64,000 bases of DNA, from positions 62,001-126,000 of the forward strand of contig JAACJP010000060.1 in NCBI GenBank assembly GCA_013368375.1, read 5' to 3'. Position numbers and translations under genes: made by a program. Position 1 is the first letter of the stretch. The number at the start of each line of letters is the position of its first letter. A model generated the notes under the pieces. That model made no database searches. It worked only from the letters and a program-made list of their open reading frames with translations, and was not told the origin of the DNA. Of this stretch, positions 36,080 through 47,120 are shown in pieces. Origin of the DNA: Tricholomella constricta (taxonomy: Eukaryota; Basidiomycota; Agaricomycetes; Agaricales; Lyophyllaceae).

Positions 36080-37363
36080 ATGGCAAAGAAAAAGTCCAGC
36101 ACCCCCTCTGAAGAATTTCTGCTGCTCCCGACGCCGCCATCTCCCCTTCCCATCGTGGACACGCACACGCACCTGGCCTCGACGTATTCCGCGTATCGGA
36201 ACAGGTACAAGCAGGGGAAATACAACGATGTGCATGAGTTTGTGAAGAAGATGTATGAGGGACGGCATGTTGACGCCGTTGTGGATGTGTGGTGCGAGGC
36301 GCCTGTGCAGAAGATCTGGAGGACGTTCGCAGACAGCGCGGTGAAGCCGGAGGATCGAGCGGGTATCTGGGGAGGTATGGAGTACTGGTTCGTTATGGGT
36401 GAGTCTGAATACCTTTACTATTCTGCAGTAACGCTTTAGCACCCTTTCTTGCAGGCGTGCATCCGTAAGACCGTTGCTGCCTCCTCCACTGTTCTCATTC
36501 TCATGGGCTCTTTCCAGACACGAAGCGAAGCATTATAACGACGATGTAGAAAAGGACATGTACGTTCCTTCATCGTGTCTTTTTGTGCCCAGCCTTTACC
36601 GACATCGACAATAGCATCGAAGCAATGTCCCACCCACGCTGCGTCGGCTGGGGCGAAATGGGCTTAGACTACCACTACGACAATTCACCTCGCGATGTTC
36701 AGCAAGTAGTCTTCGCTCGCCAACTATCGCAGGCCGTACGGCTAGGCAAGCCGTTGACGATCCACACCCGTGAGGCGGACGCCGACACTGAGCGCATACT
36801 CAAGGAACAAGTCCCGAAAGATCATCCCGTACGCAACTCACCGCGCACCTCTCAAAAACCCGCATCTCGTACTAACTCTCCCGCAACGCGCGGCAGATCC
36901 ACGTTCACTGCTTCACCGACTCCCCCGAATTCGCACAGCGCCTCCTCGACCACTTCCCCAACCTCTACATCGGAATCACAGGTCCGCTCCCTCCCTGCCT
37001 CTTTCTCCCTTCCCCCCTTCTTCCTTTCCCCTTCCCCATTGATAGTTATATTCCCCCACAGGCGTGATCACCTACACCACAAACCAAGACACCTCCACCG
37101 TCATCCGTGACATGGTCGCGCGCAGCAGCAGTCCAGACGCGCCTTTACGCATCCTCCTCGAGACCGACGCCCCATACATGGTCCCCGCGAACCTATACAC
37201 CCACGACGCGCTCAAGGACATGAAGGGCAAGCTCCCCGTGTGCCACTCCGCGATGGTGCCCTGGACTGCGCAGTTCGTGGCGGGCGTCGCCGGTGATGGG
37301 TGGACGCCGGATCGGGTCATGCGTGAGGCGAGGGAGAATGCGAGGAAGGTTTATGGGGTTTGA
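36080..37363 (+). CDS. TatD-family metal-dependent deoxyribonuclease
   Basis: Six exons close to 323 aa: 36080-36398, 36455-36464, 36518-36559, 36615-36828, 36897-36981, 37062-37363. The family are TIM-barrel Mg2+-dependent 3'-5' exonucleases linked to repair and apoptotic DNA breakdown. The metal site is visible: His29 and His31 in VDTHTHL, Glu138 in VGWGEMGLD, IHTRE, HVHCFTD and the C-terminal Asp in LLETDAPY. Exon 2 is only 10 nt and supplies GVHP of the conserved GVHPHEAK stretch; skipping it would shift the frame. No signal peptide. The truncated inverted copy at 2037-2945 lacks exon 1. Start chosen at the ATG after the CACCGCACA context. Confidence 0.92.
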
Positions 37364-37690
37364 GCATGGAGTATGGAGAGGGGAGCGGAGGCCATGACCC
37401 GGCGTTCAGGAATGGGTCGCGAGCACCCAGGAATGATGCAGATGAGATGACAGCAGCTGTTGGTGAATGCCTGACGGGGTATAACGAACGATACGCACCG
37501 CCTCCAATCCAGGTGTGTTATTTGTAGCACTCGTTTGATCCTTGTAGACTTGTAGACTTCCATGGTGATTTCGATGAACACGGAGCATCGCGATGAGGAT
37601 AGGCGCTGATATTGGTTGATTCATATAAGTAATGCCGTCTGTCCTCCAGGCTCAAGCAACGCCTCCCCTTCTCCCAACTGATATCATCGA
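37364..37690. repeat. Spacer, inverted duplicate of about 1330-1650
   Basis: No gene; aligned in reverse to the left block. Confidence 0.5.
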
Positions 37691-39060
37691 GCCTCATCAT
37701 GGCAGCGCCAGTAGCTATGTGAGCCCCCATGTCTGATCTCTATAAAGTGGCTCATGATGATTGCGACCACGTATGTAGTCTCAGCCCCTTTGTAGGCGCC
37801 CTTTCTCCGAAATATTGGTGCATACTTTTGCTCACTCGCGCCATCACTCCTCAGTTCATTGGGAATCTTTTGAATTATGGTGTGTGAATTCTCTGTGCAC
37901 TCATTGGCGTATATCTGAGTGTACCTCTCGACAGCCCTCATGGGATTTCTTGCTATGCAAGTGTATTTTTACACTCTTACATTTCAAGTCCTTGAGATAG
38001 ACTAGCGATAAAGTCGTTAGGTCCGTGCCCACCGTACGTCTGCATGCATTTGATCGCTCTGACGCACACACACGCGCATCCAGTATATCTCGTTCTTTTC
38101 CTGGATATCATCCAGACGTGCTTTTCGACTCATTATTTCCGGTACGCCTGTTCGACCATCATATCGTTCTCATATATATCCACTCAGCCTTCCGTTGATC
38201 GCAGGCGCGGCCTTGTCGATGGCTGGGGTGATACGAGTCCCACTGTTGCTGCCTGGAGCCTCGGTACTCTCACGCCCTTGGCTGGATCAGGTAACTCGCC
38301 AGTGCTATCCAAGGACTCGGACGGGATGCTCACACTTCTTCGGCGAAGTCGCGTTCATCGTCCGGTCATTCTTTGCTTGGCGCATCTGGGTCCTGAAGGG
38401 TAGCCGTTGGCCGCGGATTCAGACTTTTCTTATTATCGCTCATCCTTGTGGTGCGTGTTTGGCTTCCATATCGTTGTTTCTTGGTGTGGTGGGATATATC
38501 GACCATCTAGGCTGCGCTAACGTCATGTGTTCTGTCTTTTTGCTACGGGATCGTGGTATTGTGTTGAAAGCCGGCTATTTATCATATTCTTGACATTCTA
38601 TCTACAGCTGGACGTTGCTTTGATTGAGAAGGAGAATCACTTCAAAAGAGCGCCTTGACTGTACGAATCAAAACAAAAATTTACTCCTCACCACTCTGAT
38701 CTTTCTGCGGAATTACACACACAGGGATGGCTTTCTGTCAATGTAGTTTGCGATGTCCTCATAACTGTGACTTTGGTGTTCCAGGTAGGAGGAGGAGGAG
38801 AAAACATTCAACATTTGTACCTACTGAACCAAGAGCGTGGCCCTCGCGTGGCAGCTACGAGCAAAGCGAAGCAGCGACTTCAAATATGTCAACCACGTAC
38901 TGCATCGCGCCGCACGAATGGCCATAGAAACAGGAGGCCTGAGCCATAGAAACAGGAGGCCTGACATGGTCTAATCGCCATCGCAGAACTCGCGCTGTTT
39001 GCGCCCTGGAGGAATGTCCATTTTCTTTGCTCTGTGCGTATTCCTTTGTACCGTTGTTCA
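37690..39060 (+). pseudogene. DUF6534-type membrane protein, copy 2 (decayed)
   Basis: Same landmarks as the left copy in plus orientation: PQFIGNLLNY, LMGFLAMQVYFYTLTF, LVLFLDIIQTCFSTHYF, RGLVDGWGDTSPT, VNVVCDVLITVTLVFQ and HRAARMAIETGG. At least two lesions are visible. After the FYTLTFQ block (37985-38010) extra bases change the frame relative to the left copy. At about 38921-38965 a 22-bp tandem duplication (ccatagaaacaggaggcctg) breaks the last transmembrane segment. A functional product is unlikely. Confidence 0.7.
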
Positions 39061-39530
39061 TTGTCCATGTTAGTTGCTGCTTGAAAAAGATACTTACAAG
39101 CGTGCGATGTCGTGTAGAATTATTATCAGTGGGAAGGTGTATTCAAATGACCTGCTGGCGTCGCTGAACTCGGGGGCATCAACTATTCCTGTTGCAGGAG
39201 GAGAAGCTTGCTCTACAGGATCGAGAATTTGAGGTGGTGCAGGTGCATTTGCACAGGGCCAGAGACGGCGCGCGGGAAAGCAAAGGAACGACACGCGACT
39301 ACGATACATCCATACGTCGACGTGTAACGAATGGACAAATGAACCATGCTGCATTTTCCCTATACACACCGCCGAAAAACCGGTAAAATCAAGCACAGAG
39401 GCGAGCGTCGAGGGAAGAAGAAACTGACCCTGCGTGTCCTGCGGTGCCAGCGTCAATACGCTGCTCTCCTTAAAGTGCGAAGCCACAAACACACGCCCTC
39501 AAAGAACCGCGCAAAGCACAGATCATCCCG
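39061..39530. other. No gene recognised
   Basis: A 132-codon minus-strand frame (39094-39492) lacks any conserved segment. Nothing further supportable. Confidence 0.3.
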
Positions 39531-39728
39531 GTACTCGGTTGTGCCGTTGCGCCGCCTCATGGCGCTCGACGTCAATCATGCTCTTGATCAAGCAGCACGA
39601 CGAGCTGAAGCCTGCCGAGCCATGATCAAGCCAAAAAAGCCGGCCTCCTTGCGTTGCAGCGACACGATTTGGTATCCATGGCTAGTGTGGTGGATGCCAG
39701 CAATGCTAACCCCTCCTCTCCCGTGTCT

Positions 39729-39775
39729 GTAGCTACAGCCACGTCAAAGCCGTACACGCCAACTTTGACCAATAA
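39729..39775 (+). pseudogene. Orphan last exon of aldehyde dehydrogenase
   Basis: The tag acceptor plus CTACAGCCACGTCAAAGCCG and the following codons match ALDH exon 13 (27479-27527, minus) with a few changes, one of which converts the codon before the original end into a stop. None of the other 12 exons is present. It marks a duplication breakpoint inside the ALDH gene. Confidence 0.8.
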
Positions 39776-39829
39776 GATGTAAGTCGCGCGATGAACGGAA
39801 AACACAGAAGGTAAAGCAACGAAGGTAAA

Positions 39830-40590
39830 GTTCGGGAGACTGCTTGCATTTTGTATACTTACTTGACGAGGGTCACGTGATGCGCGACCATGACAAGCTT
39901 AAGCAGTGACAAATAGCCGCTTTGGCACTTTAAAGTGGCTTGCCCTCTCTCCTCGTGTCTTCCTCGACCCACAATAATCCTTATGGTAACTTCCTCATCC
40001 CCTCCCCTCCTTTATGATCTGACGATCTTCTCGCTATGGTGGTGTGTCATGCTTATGCCTCTGTGGATTTTCGATTGCGGGACTCTTCGATGCGATGGCT
40101 AAGCACTTATGTGGCGTTGGGAATCTGGGATCGGAAGGGGTGCCCGCCGTTGTCAGCCGCGTCATGGGGCTTTGTTATGAGTATGTTCTTCATTGTCGTT
40201 TTCTTCGTTGCGGCTGGGTCTGTGCATGCGATTGCCACTCAGGATCGAGCCGACCGCGTTGTGTGGCAGATCCACATCACCGCGGGAGATGGTGCCAATG
40301 CACGTCCTCCTATACACGATAACCTCGTTATCAATCCAACAAGGCTCAGTGGCGAACGAACTTGTGTACTCGCTCTCTTGGCACACTCCGTCAACTCGGA
40401 TAACCCCTTACCAGAACCCTTCACGCTGTCGATGGGCGCCGTCTTTTGAGAACATCAAACATGATCAAGGATCTCACCAACGCAGCTGTGTTCGCTCATA
40501 CTCGACGGCCCGCCGTTCTGTGGCAATACTTGTCTTCCCAGTGAATGTCGTCGCTCCTATTTGTGTCAGGCGCGACTGCATCAAAGTGCC
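39830..40590. repeat. Inverted duplicate of 26520-27420
   Basis: See the left counterpart. A 137-codon plus frame from 40036 has a hydrophobic stretch (FFIVVFFVAAGSVHA), but the duplicate does not keep the same frame throughout, so coding is doubtful. Confidence 0.4.
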
Positions 40591-42185
40591 GATGGGTTTG
40601 TATCTAACTCTGCCCACCGCCTCCGCCATCACGCGCGAATGACAACAACCGTCGAGTGGATGTATCTGACTCTGCCCACTTGACGTTGTTCTGTGGCGCT
40701 TGGTCTCTCCTGTCATCTGTGGCCTCCTTTGATCAGCTTTGATCAAACTCGCGAACGGTAATGACTGTCGAGTGGGTTTGTATCTGACTCTGCCCACGCA
40801 ACATCGTCCCTCGAGCCATCAAGCACAATCTTCCTCGCCAATGCGGCTTCCTCCTCGATGGCCATTGTTGGTCCTGACGCCGTTCTGTGGCACTTGGTTT
40901 TCGATGCTATATGTGGTCACTCCCTTCGATCAAAACTCCGGAACGGTCGAGTGGGTGTGTATCTGACTCTGCCCACTCAATGCCGTCTCTCAAGAGTTGT
41001 CAAGCACGATCTTCCTCGCCAATGCGCCTTCTTCTCGCTGGTCAATGTTGGTCTTGCTGCCGTTCCGTGCCACTTGGTCTTCGACGTTATGACAAATTCT
41101 TCGATCAAAACTCGCGAACGGTAATATCCGTCGAGTAGGTGTGTATCTGACTCTGCCTACTTGATGTCGTCCCTCAAGAGTCATCAAGCACGATCTTCCT
41201 CGCCAATGCGGCTTCCTCCTCGATGGCCATTATTGGTCCTGACGCCGTTTTATGGCACTTGGTTTTCAATGTTATATGTGGTCGCTCCTTCGATCAAAAC
41301 TTTGGAACGGTCGAGTGGGTGTGTATCTGACTCGCCCACTCGACGTCGTCCCTCAAGGGTCACCAAGTAAGATCTTCCTCGCCAATGCGGCTTCCTTCTC
41401 GACGGTGGTCCTTGGCCTGACGCCTTTTGTGACACTTGGTCTCTCATATCATCTATGGCCACTTCTCCCGAATCAAGACTCTCGAACGGTGACAACCATC
41501 CAGTGGGTGTGTATCTGACTCTGCCCACTCGACGTCGTCGCTCAAGAGTCATCAAGCACAATCTTCCTCGCCTACGTGGCTTTCTTTTTGATAATTATGG
41601 TTGGTCTTGACGCCGTCTCGTTCCAATGTTTTATATGGTGTGAGCGTCGAGTGGGTGTGTATCTGGCTCTGCCCACCCGACGTTGTTCCTCAAGAATCAG
41701 ATCGTTCTCGCTAATTCGGCTTTCTTCTTGATGGCCATTGTCTGCCATTGTTGGTCTTACGCCGTTTTGTGGCACTTGGTTTTCGATGTTACATCTGGTC
41801 ACTTCTCCCGAATCAAGACTGTCGAACGGTAATCTCAATTTCCTCCTCAAAAGTCATCAAGCACGATCTTCCTCGTCAACGCGGCTTCTTTCTTGATGGC
41901 CATTGTTGGTTTTGATGCCATTTTGTGGCAATGCCGGTCAGCCTCATCGTTGAGTCACTTGACGTCACCTTTCAACGTTGCATCAAGCACGATCTTCCTC
42001 ACCAACGCGGCAAGTTCTTTCTCAATGGTCATTATCGCCTTTGATGCCATTTTGTGGCAATGCTAGTCAGTCTCATCGTTGAGTCACTTGACGTCACCTT
42101 TCAGCGTTCTTCAAGCACGATGCTCTTCGCCTTTGCTTCTCCATGGCTGCCATCGTCAGTCTTGATGTCGTTAACTGGGAATGCT
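40590..42185 (+). repeat. Satellite array, period about 150-190 bp
   Basis: The word gtatctgactctgccca recurs at about 40597, 40661, 40779, 40957, 41140, 41318, 41506 and 41658. Between copies lie caagcacgatcttcctcgcc, tgatggccattgttggtc and gacgccgtt.tgtggcacttgg. Further units lacking the first word continue to about 42150. Units are diverged, so the array is old. Long open frames in it are repeat artefacts. Confidence 0.85.
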
Positions 42186-44158
42186 TGTCTCTAGATTACG
42201 TGCGGCCACGCTCAGTATATAAGTCCGCCAACCCCAAGCACGACACGATGCGCGATGCACGATGCACGATGCACGATACGGGTTAGAATGTGCGGCGCAT
42301 ACGCCGGGACTGGGACTCGGACCCGCCATGCACTTGCACTTGCACTTGCGTCACATCCAGGTAAAGGTTGGTAAAGCTGCTGCCTTGCTGTTCCAGCTAC
42401 GTAATACGCGACTTCTGAATCCTGGACTGATAAAAGAACGACAACTTGAACAGGAAAAGGCCGCAGCAGCGCGCCATCGCCATTTCTGACTGCGAACCGC
42501 ACTTGGACCTGGACTTGGACCTGGACCTGGACCTGGACCTGGATGGATCCATGGCACCGGATGTCGTCAATCATGTATCATTATTATTGGCATCAGGCAT
42601 GCTGTGCCTCTTGTGCAAGGTATGAAGACAGGCGCGTGGCGCTTCACAGTCACCGTGGATGGGCTGTCTGCTACTCCACTCACTGCTCTGCGAACCTGTT
42701 GACCGTTGACCCTTGGAAGAATTTTGTCGACGGCGTTCTGGGGATGAGTACATATACAATGCCGGTACGAGTCGTGTCGTGGCTGTCAGGGCTCAGGCTT
42801 ATACCATATCAGTAGTATGGCCGTTTTTGATCGAGTTTGACATTGCGTTGGTTGACGTTCAAGCCTTGAGTCTCAGACTTCAAGGACTGTGGAAGGAGGT
42901 GAGTACGCTACGACCCCCTCCCTACAGCGAGCTTTGTTGTTCGTACCGTTTTGAGAAACCTTGCTGATCACCATTTTGGATATTTTCGTCGCGTGCTTGG
43001 TCACAAAGCCGACACAGGTTGTGAAGTTTGAATTTTGCCAGTATTTACTGTCCGGCATGAGTACTGAGCACTGAGTGCCGGAGGCGCTGTAATAGCTTTC
43101 GTCACATCTTGGGACTACAGCAAAATTGAAAGTTGAATGGTTTGCAACGGAGTTGACCACGAGGCCTCCTCATCCGCGCAAGGTTCCACGCATACCCATC
43201 CCATCATCGGTAGATAGAGCTTGATCAGGGGCTGGACGTCGGCCTTGGACGTGGATATGGAGATGGGACTCACCAGCCCGACAGGAATTCTTCATCACTT
43301 ATCAGTGGCTGTCTTGTTACCCCTGGACCTTACTCCATGGAAGCATTCACGTCCTGGACTCATGCACGCACGTGCACGCCCTTTCCTCCCCTCCTACAAG
43401 TATCATCTGCAGTTTCATGTACGCCGTACACACTTGGCGATCTCTGATTCTCGATGACCTTGAAAAGGACAAGCACGAAGCAATGGATAAGGAAAAGAAA
43501 GGAACAATTGGATGCGATTGGAACTCGGACTCGGGCACGCGACTGTCGTGCCTGTAATAATTTCCCAAAGACCGAGTACCCAGTGGAGCCTTACGGAACT
43601 CATATTATATGTTATAGAGCACGCACCTCGTGGTACTGCACTTTGGCTCTCCTACCGGTTCTTGATATGTCACGTTCGCGTGAGAGGGGTTTATTTGAGC
43701 CTAGTTGATGCGCGCACGCACGTCTTCTTCCCCCCTTCCCCCGCGCATAGACCAGACGCGAGTGACGCCTGTCCCCCCCCTCCCCCCAATAATCATGAGT
43801 AATTCACTTTGTGCGATGGTGCACTTCTAGAGCCCGCCTACGCAGTTATTCAGCACCGGCCCGCCGTTTCCATACACGATAACAATTCATACTTACCAGT
43901 ATCACTGTCAATGTTGTTGCTTTGAAACCCAGATGCTCACCTTGTCAACTGAAACAGAGTGAGTCGAGATTGTCTAGTATGCATCGGGCTCTTTCAGCTC
44001 TTCTGCTAGTAAAAGTCGCACAAGCGGGTCATGGCGCGCCCCACAGGGGCAACAAATATTCAAGCTGAATTTGTACATGATTATTCCAGAAGCCGCATGC
44101 TGCCTTGCTCGCTTGCACCCCGCACCACCACCTCCGCCGCTGTAACGTGCTACTCGCT
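42186..44158. other. Spacer with short repeats; no gene recognised
   Basis: Holds a gcgatgcacgat run at 42245-42280, a gcacttgcactt run at 42325-42350 and a 6-bp array of ggacct (about eight units, 42497-42545). Frames at 42543-43200 and 43221-43800 are short and unrecognised. Confidence 0.35.
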
Positions 44159-45462
44159 ATGCCCGCCGCTGCTGCGACCAAGAGCACTGACTTTTGGCTG
44201 CACGACGGCTCGATCGTTCTGGCGGCCGAGAACACGCTGTTCCGCGTGCATCAGACGATCCTCATCAACCACTCTGAGATTTTCGCGGATCTGTTCAGCT
44301 TGCCGCAGCCTGCGGACCTCGGCGGGGAGGATGGCGCGGAGAGGATCGACGGGTGTCGAATGGTGGAGTTACATGACAGTGCCAGCGACTTTGAAGATCT
44401 GTTGAGGGCCATATACCACCCATCGTACGTCGCTGTGTATTCTGTTGCGAGGCTCCTTGAGCTCATGTTGGTTCTAGGCACTTTGATAAATTGGATCCAG
44501 CCGCGGATCTTGATGCGCTCTTGACGTTTATCGGCGGGATACTGCGCTTGAGCACCAAGTATATCATCCACGAGCTCCGAAAGCGATGTATCGTCCTCCT
44601 CGTCGCACGGTTCCCGACGTCGTATCAGGAATACATGGCCTCGAGCCCGCGCCCGTACACGCCGTCCACGTCGAGGTCGCCGACGATGGACACGTCTGCC
44701 TCTAACGATGATTCCCCCTCGTGGAATTGGTCCAGCACTGTCACGTTCTCCCTGCTTCCCACTCCACCCTCTGATACGCCGACGACGCCTCATCATACCC
44801 AACCATCCGCCTCGAGTTCGAATTCCCATTCCCACAACCCCCGCTCCCGGCGCTCCTCCCACTCCCATCACTCCTCCCACCACCACCACCGCGACCGCGA
44901 CCGCGACAAACCCTCCAAATCCAAATCCAAAGACGACTCCGGGATCCATCACCCCCCACAGCCGCCCAAACCCAAAGGCTCCTCCATAATGCGCGCCATA
45001 GCCCTCGCCAGCAGCACCTCCATCCCCACTATCCTCCCCTACGCCTACTACCTCCTCGCGCGGACCTCCGAGCCCCGGCGGTACCTCTCCCACACTTCCT
45101 CCTCCCTCTCCTGGCACGATAAGACCCGCGCCCTCGTCGGCCGCGCCCACCTGCACGCCGCCGAGACCGCCATCTCGCACTCGTTCCTGGTGGCGTTCGA
45201 GCTAGGCCAGGGGTGTGCGAGCCCGAGCAAGTGCAAGGCGTCAAGGGGCCCGCTGGTGGAGTGGGCGCTGCTGGGCACGACGGGGCGGGGCCCGGAGCCT
45301 TTGAGGCCGTGGGAGCGGTGGGAGAGGCTCGGGGTGTGCGCGGTGTGCGTGGGGCATGCGAGGAGGCGGCATGAGCGGGGCAGGGAGGTCGTATGGGAGC
45401 GCCTGCCTGAGTTCTTTGAGCTGGGCAGTTGGAGGGCGTTGAGGGCTGCGCAGGAGATGTGA
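44159..45462 (+). CDS. BTB/POZ-domain protein
   Basis: Two exons (44159-44424 and 44478-45462; 53-bp intron) close to 416 aa. Residues 8-75 have the BTB start seen in many agaricomycete proteins: FWLHDGSIVLAAENTLFRVH, LINHSEIFADLF, then VELHDSASDFEDLLRAIYHPS. The fold continues in exon 2 with LTFIGGILRLSTKYIIHELRKRC. BTB domains mediate dimerisation and often recruit Cullin-3; no Kelch or MATH partner is present here. A low-complexity linker (about residues 140-250), rich in Ser, Pro and His/Arg/Asp (HHHHRDRDRD), separates it from a conserved-looking C-terminal region with a CX2C pair (VCAVCVGHARR). The start fits the family's short N-terminus. Likely cytoplasmic or nuclear. Confidence 0.88.
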
Positions 45463-45540
45463 GTAGGATGTTGTAGTGGAGGATGTGGACGCTATCGCCA
45501 TCGGAATGAGTAATGATCTATGATATGTATTAATATGCTT

Positions 45541-45565
45541 CGGCTCTCTCTCTCTCTCTCTCTTT
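45541..45565. repeat. CT microsatellite
   Basis: (ct)n run of about 11 units in the 3' flank of the BTB gene. Confidence 0.9.
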
Positions 45566-47120
45566 TTATCTTCACTAACGGACTCGGTGCCTCTTCCTCT
45601 GGACTCTCTCAATGGACCGGTAATTTATGTGCTATGTATTTCCCTTTCATTCTACCATCCTACCTGTAGCCTCTAGTACTACGGAATATCAATAGCGTCC
45701 TAATAAAGCACGTTTGCGGACGGATATCATCAGGGCACATATCATTTGGAACTTCACCAACGCAGGACAAGGGGCAAACGGGCGCACGGACTCGCGACCC
45801 GCGGGAGACGAACTCGGAACACCGGACGCCTTGTGTTACCACGTCCGGGCGGCCTGTACACAGCACAGCACGGCAAGTATCTCGGTACCTTCCATCTCCT
45901 CCTGCAAATGCGTTGCATTGTATTGCATTGTATTGCATTGGCGCTGTGATAGGGACCTTATCCGAAGCGACGAGGAATGGAGCGCGGTGCGGTGGCGAGT
46001 TTGGTCTGCTGCGTGCCCGTGGTGGTCGACGAGGTGGTGGGGGGGAGGGCGCGACGTATTCTCACTCATCTCAGTGAGCCTAATGATCTCCCCAAATTCG
46101 GACTCACGATCCCGACGTGCCCGCGTTGCAATTTTAATACAAGTCACCACAGCGATCGATTGTCAAAACAAGATTCGACAACATACGGCCCGCGCACATC
46201 TTGAACACCAGAGCCTCTGGGCTCACAAACCTCCTTGCAGGTCTCTGCCTCATAATTACGGAACGTGAACGTGCGCCTCAAACGGCTGGAGGAACGTCCC
46301 CCGCAGCGCACGAGCGGCGGAAGCGCGCTCATTCTATCTGATTTGCTCGCCGCCCAGGGGCAGCTGCAGCCTGCCGGAGTAGTTGCAGCTCTAGGTCTTG
46401 GGAATTTAGCGTGGCCAGCGCAAGGCCGACGTCTGCCATGTTCATGAACGATGATGGGCGATCCGAATACGGTGATGGCCGCAGAGGAGACGGGTGATGA
46501 GAGCGGGAAGGGGATTTGGGGAGAGGGAGGGATGGGATGAGTGTTCGGACGCACCGTATTTCTTGAGCCAGACGGCAGAGGCCAGCGATGTTGTTGTGTC
46601 CCGGGGCCTGTCTTGGAGGTCGGGCCGTCTCGCAGGCGTCTGATGATGCGGGTCGGTTGGTACGATGATGAATTTCTTGATCATCATCATAGGCTCGAAA
46701 AAGCTCATGAGGGTGAAACGAGATTGGGTTCTTGAGGGCGCATGCTACATATCTTTGATACTTGGTGTATACCGCGTCTATGGGTCCAATAGAATAACGA
46801 GACAGCATGCTGGGTGATGGATCGTTCACAAGCAGGTGTGCGATGGAGCGAGATCAGGCTGGGTGGCAACGGATGGGGATGGGCAAGTCTGCACGGACTG
46901 GAAGATCATCAGATTGACCTGTAACCTCCGATGTCGATGTATAATTCTGAAGCATCGGTTCAAAGTCACGATGCACAAAAGGATACGAACTTATGCATTC
47001 GCATCTCGCCCGCTTCCGAATACCTTTGCACTAGGAGGGGTATTTTCAAAAGGATAGTGAATGATTTCGGTTAAAGGAGTGTTACACGGATGGGTATAAG
47101 GCACGGCGGGCATAGTAAGC
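45566..47120. other. Spacer; no gene recognised
   Basis: Short cattgtattg direct repeats at 45912-45940. Minus-strand frames at 46144-46829 include MADVGLALATLNSQDLELQL, which might be an exon of an unrecognised gene, but no consistent model could be built. Confidence 0.3.

Noticed and set aside
4188..37363. A biosynthetic gene cluster built from P450s, ALDH and TatD
   Set aside because: No core synthase, transporter or regulator; TatD is a DNA nuclease; P450 proximity to ALDH is better explained by segmental duplication.
40036..40449. 137-codon frame with a hydrophobic segment as a membrane protein gene
   Set aside because: The duplicated copy at 26.6-27.2 kb does not preserve the frame and no family was recognised.
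42212..42574. 120-codon minus frame with QVQVQV run
   Set aside because: Created by the 6-bp ggacct microsatellite.
44251..45180. 309-codon minus-strand frame opposite the BTB gene
   Set aside because: A GC-rich shadow of the BTB gene; the plus strand gives a recognisable domain and a proper intron.
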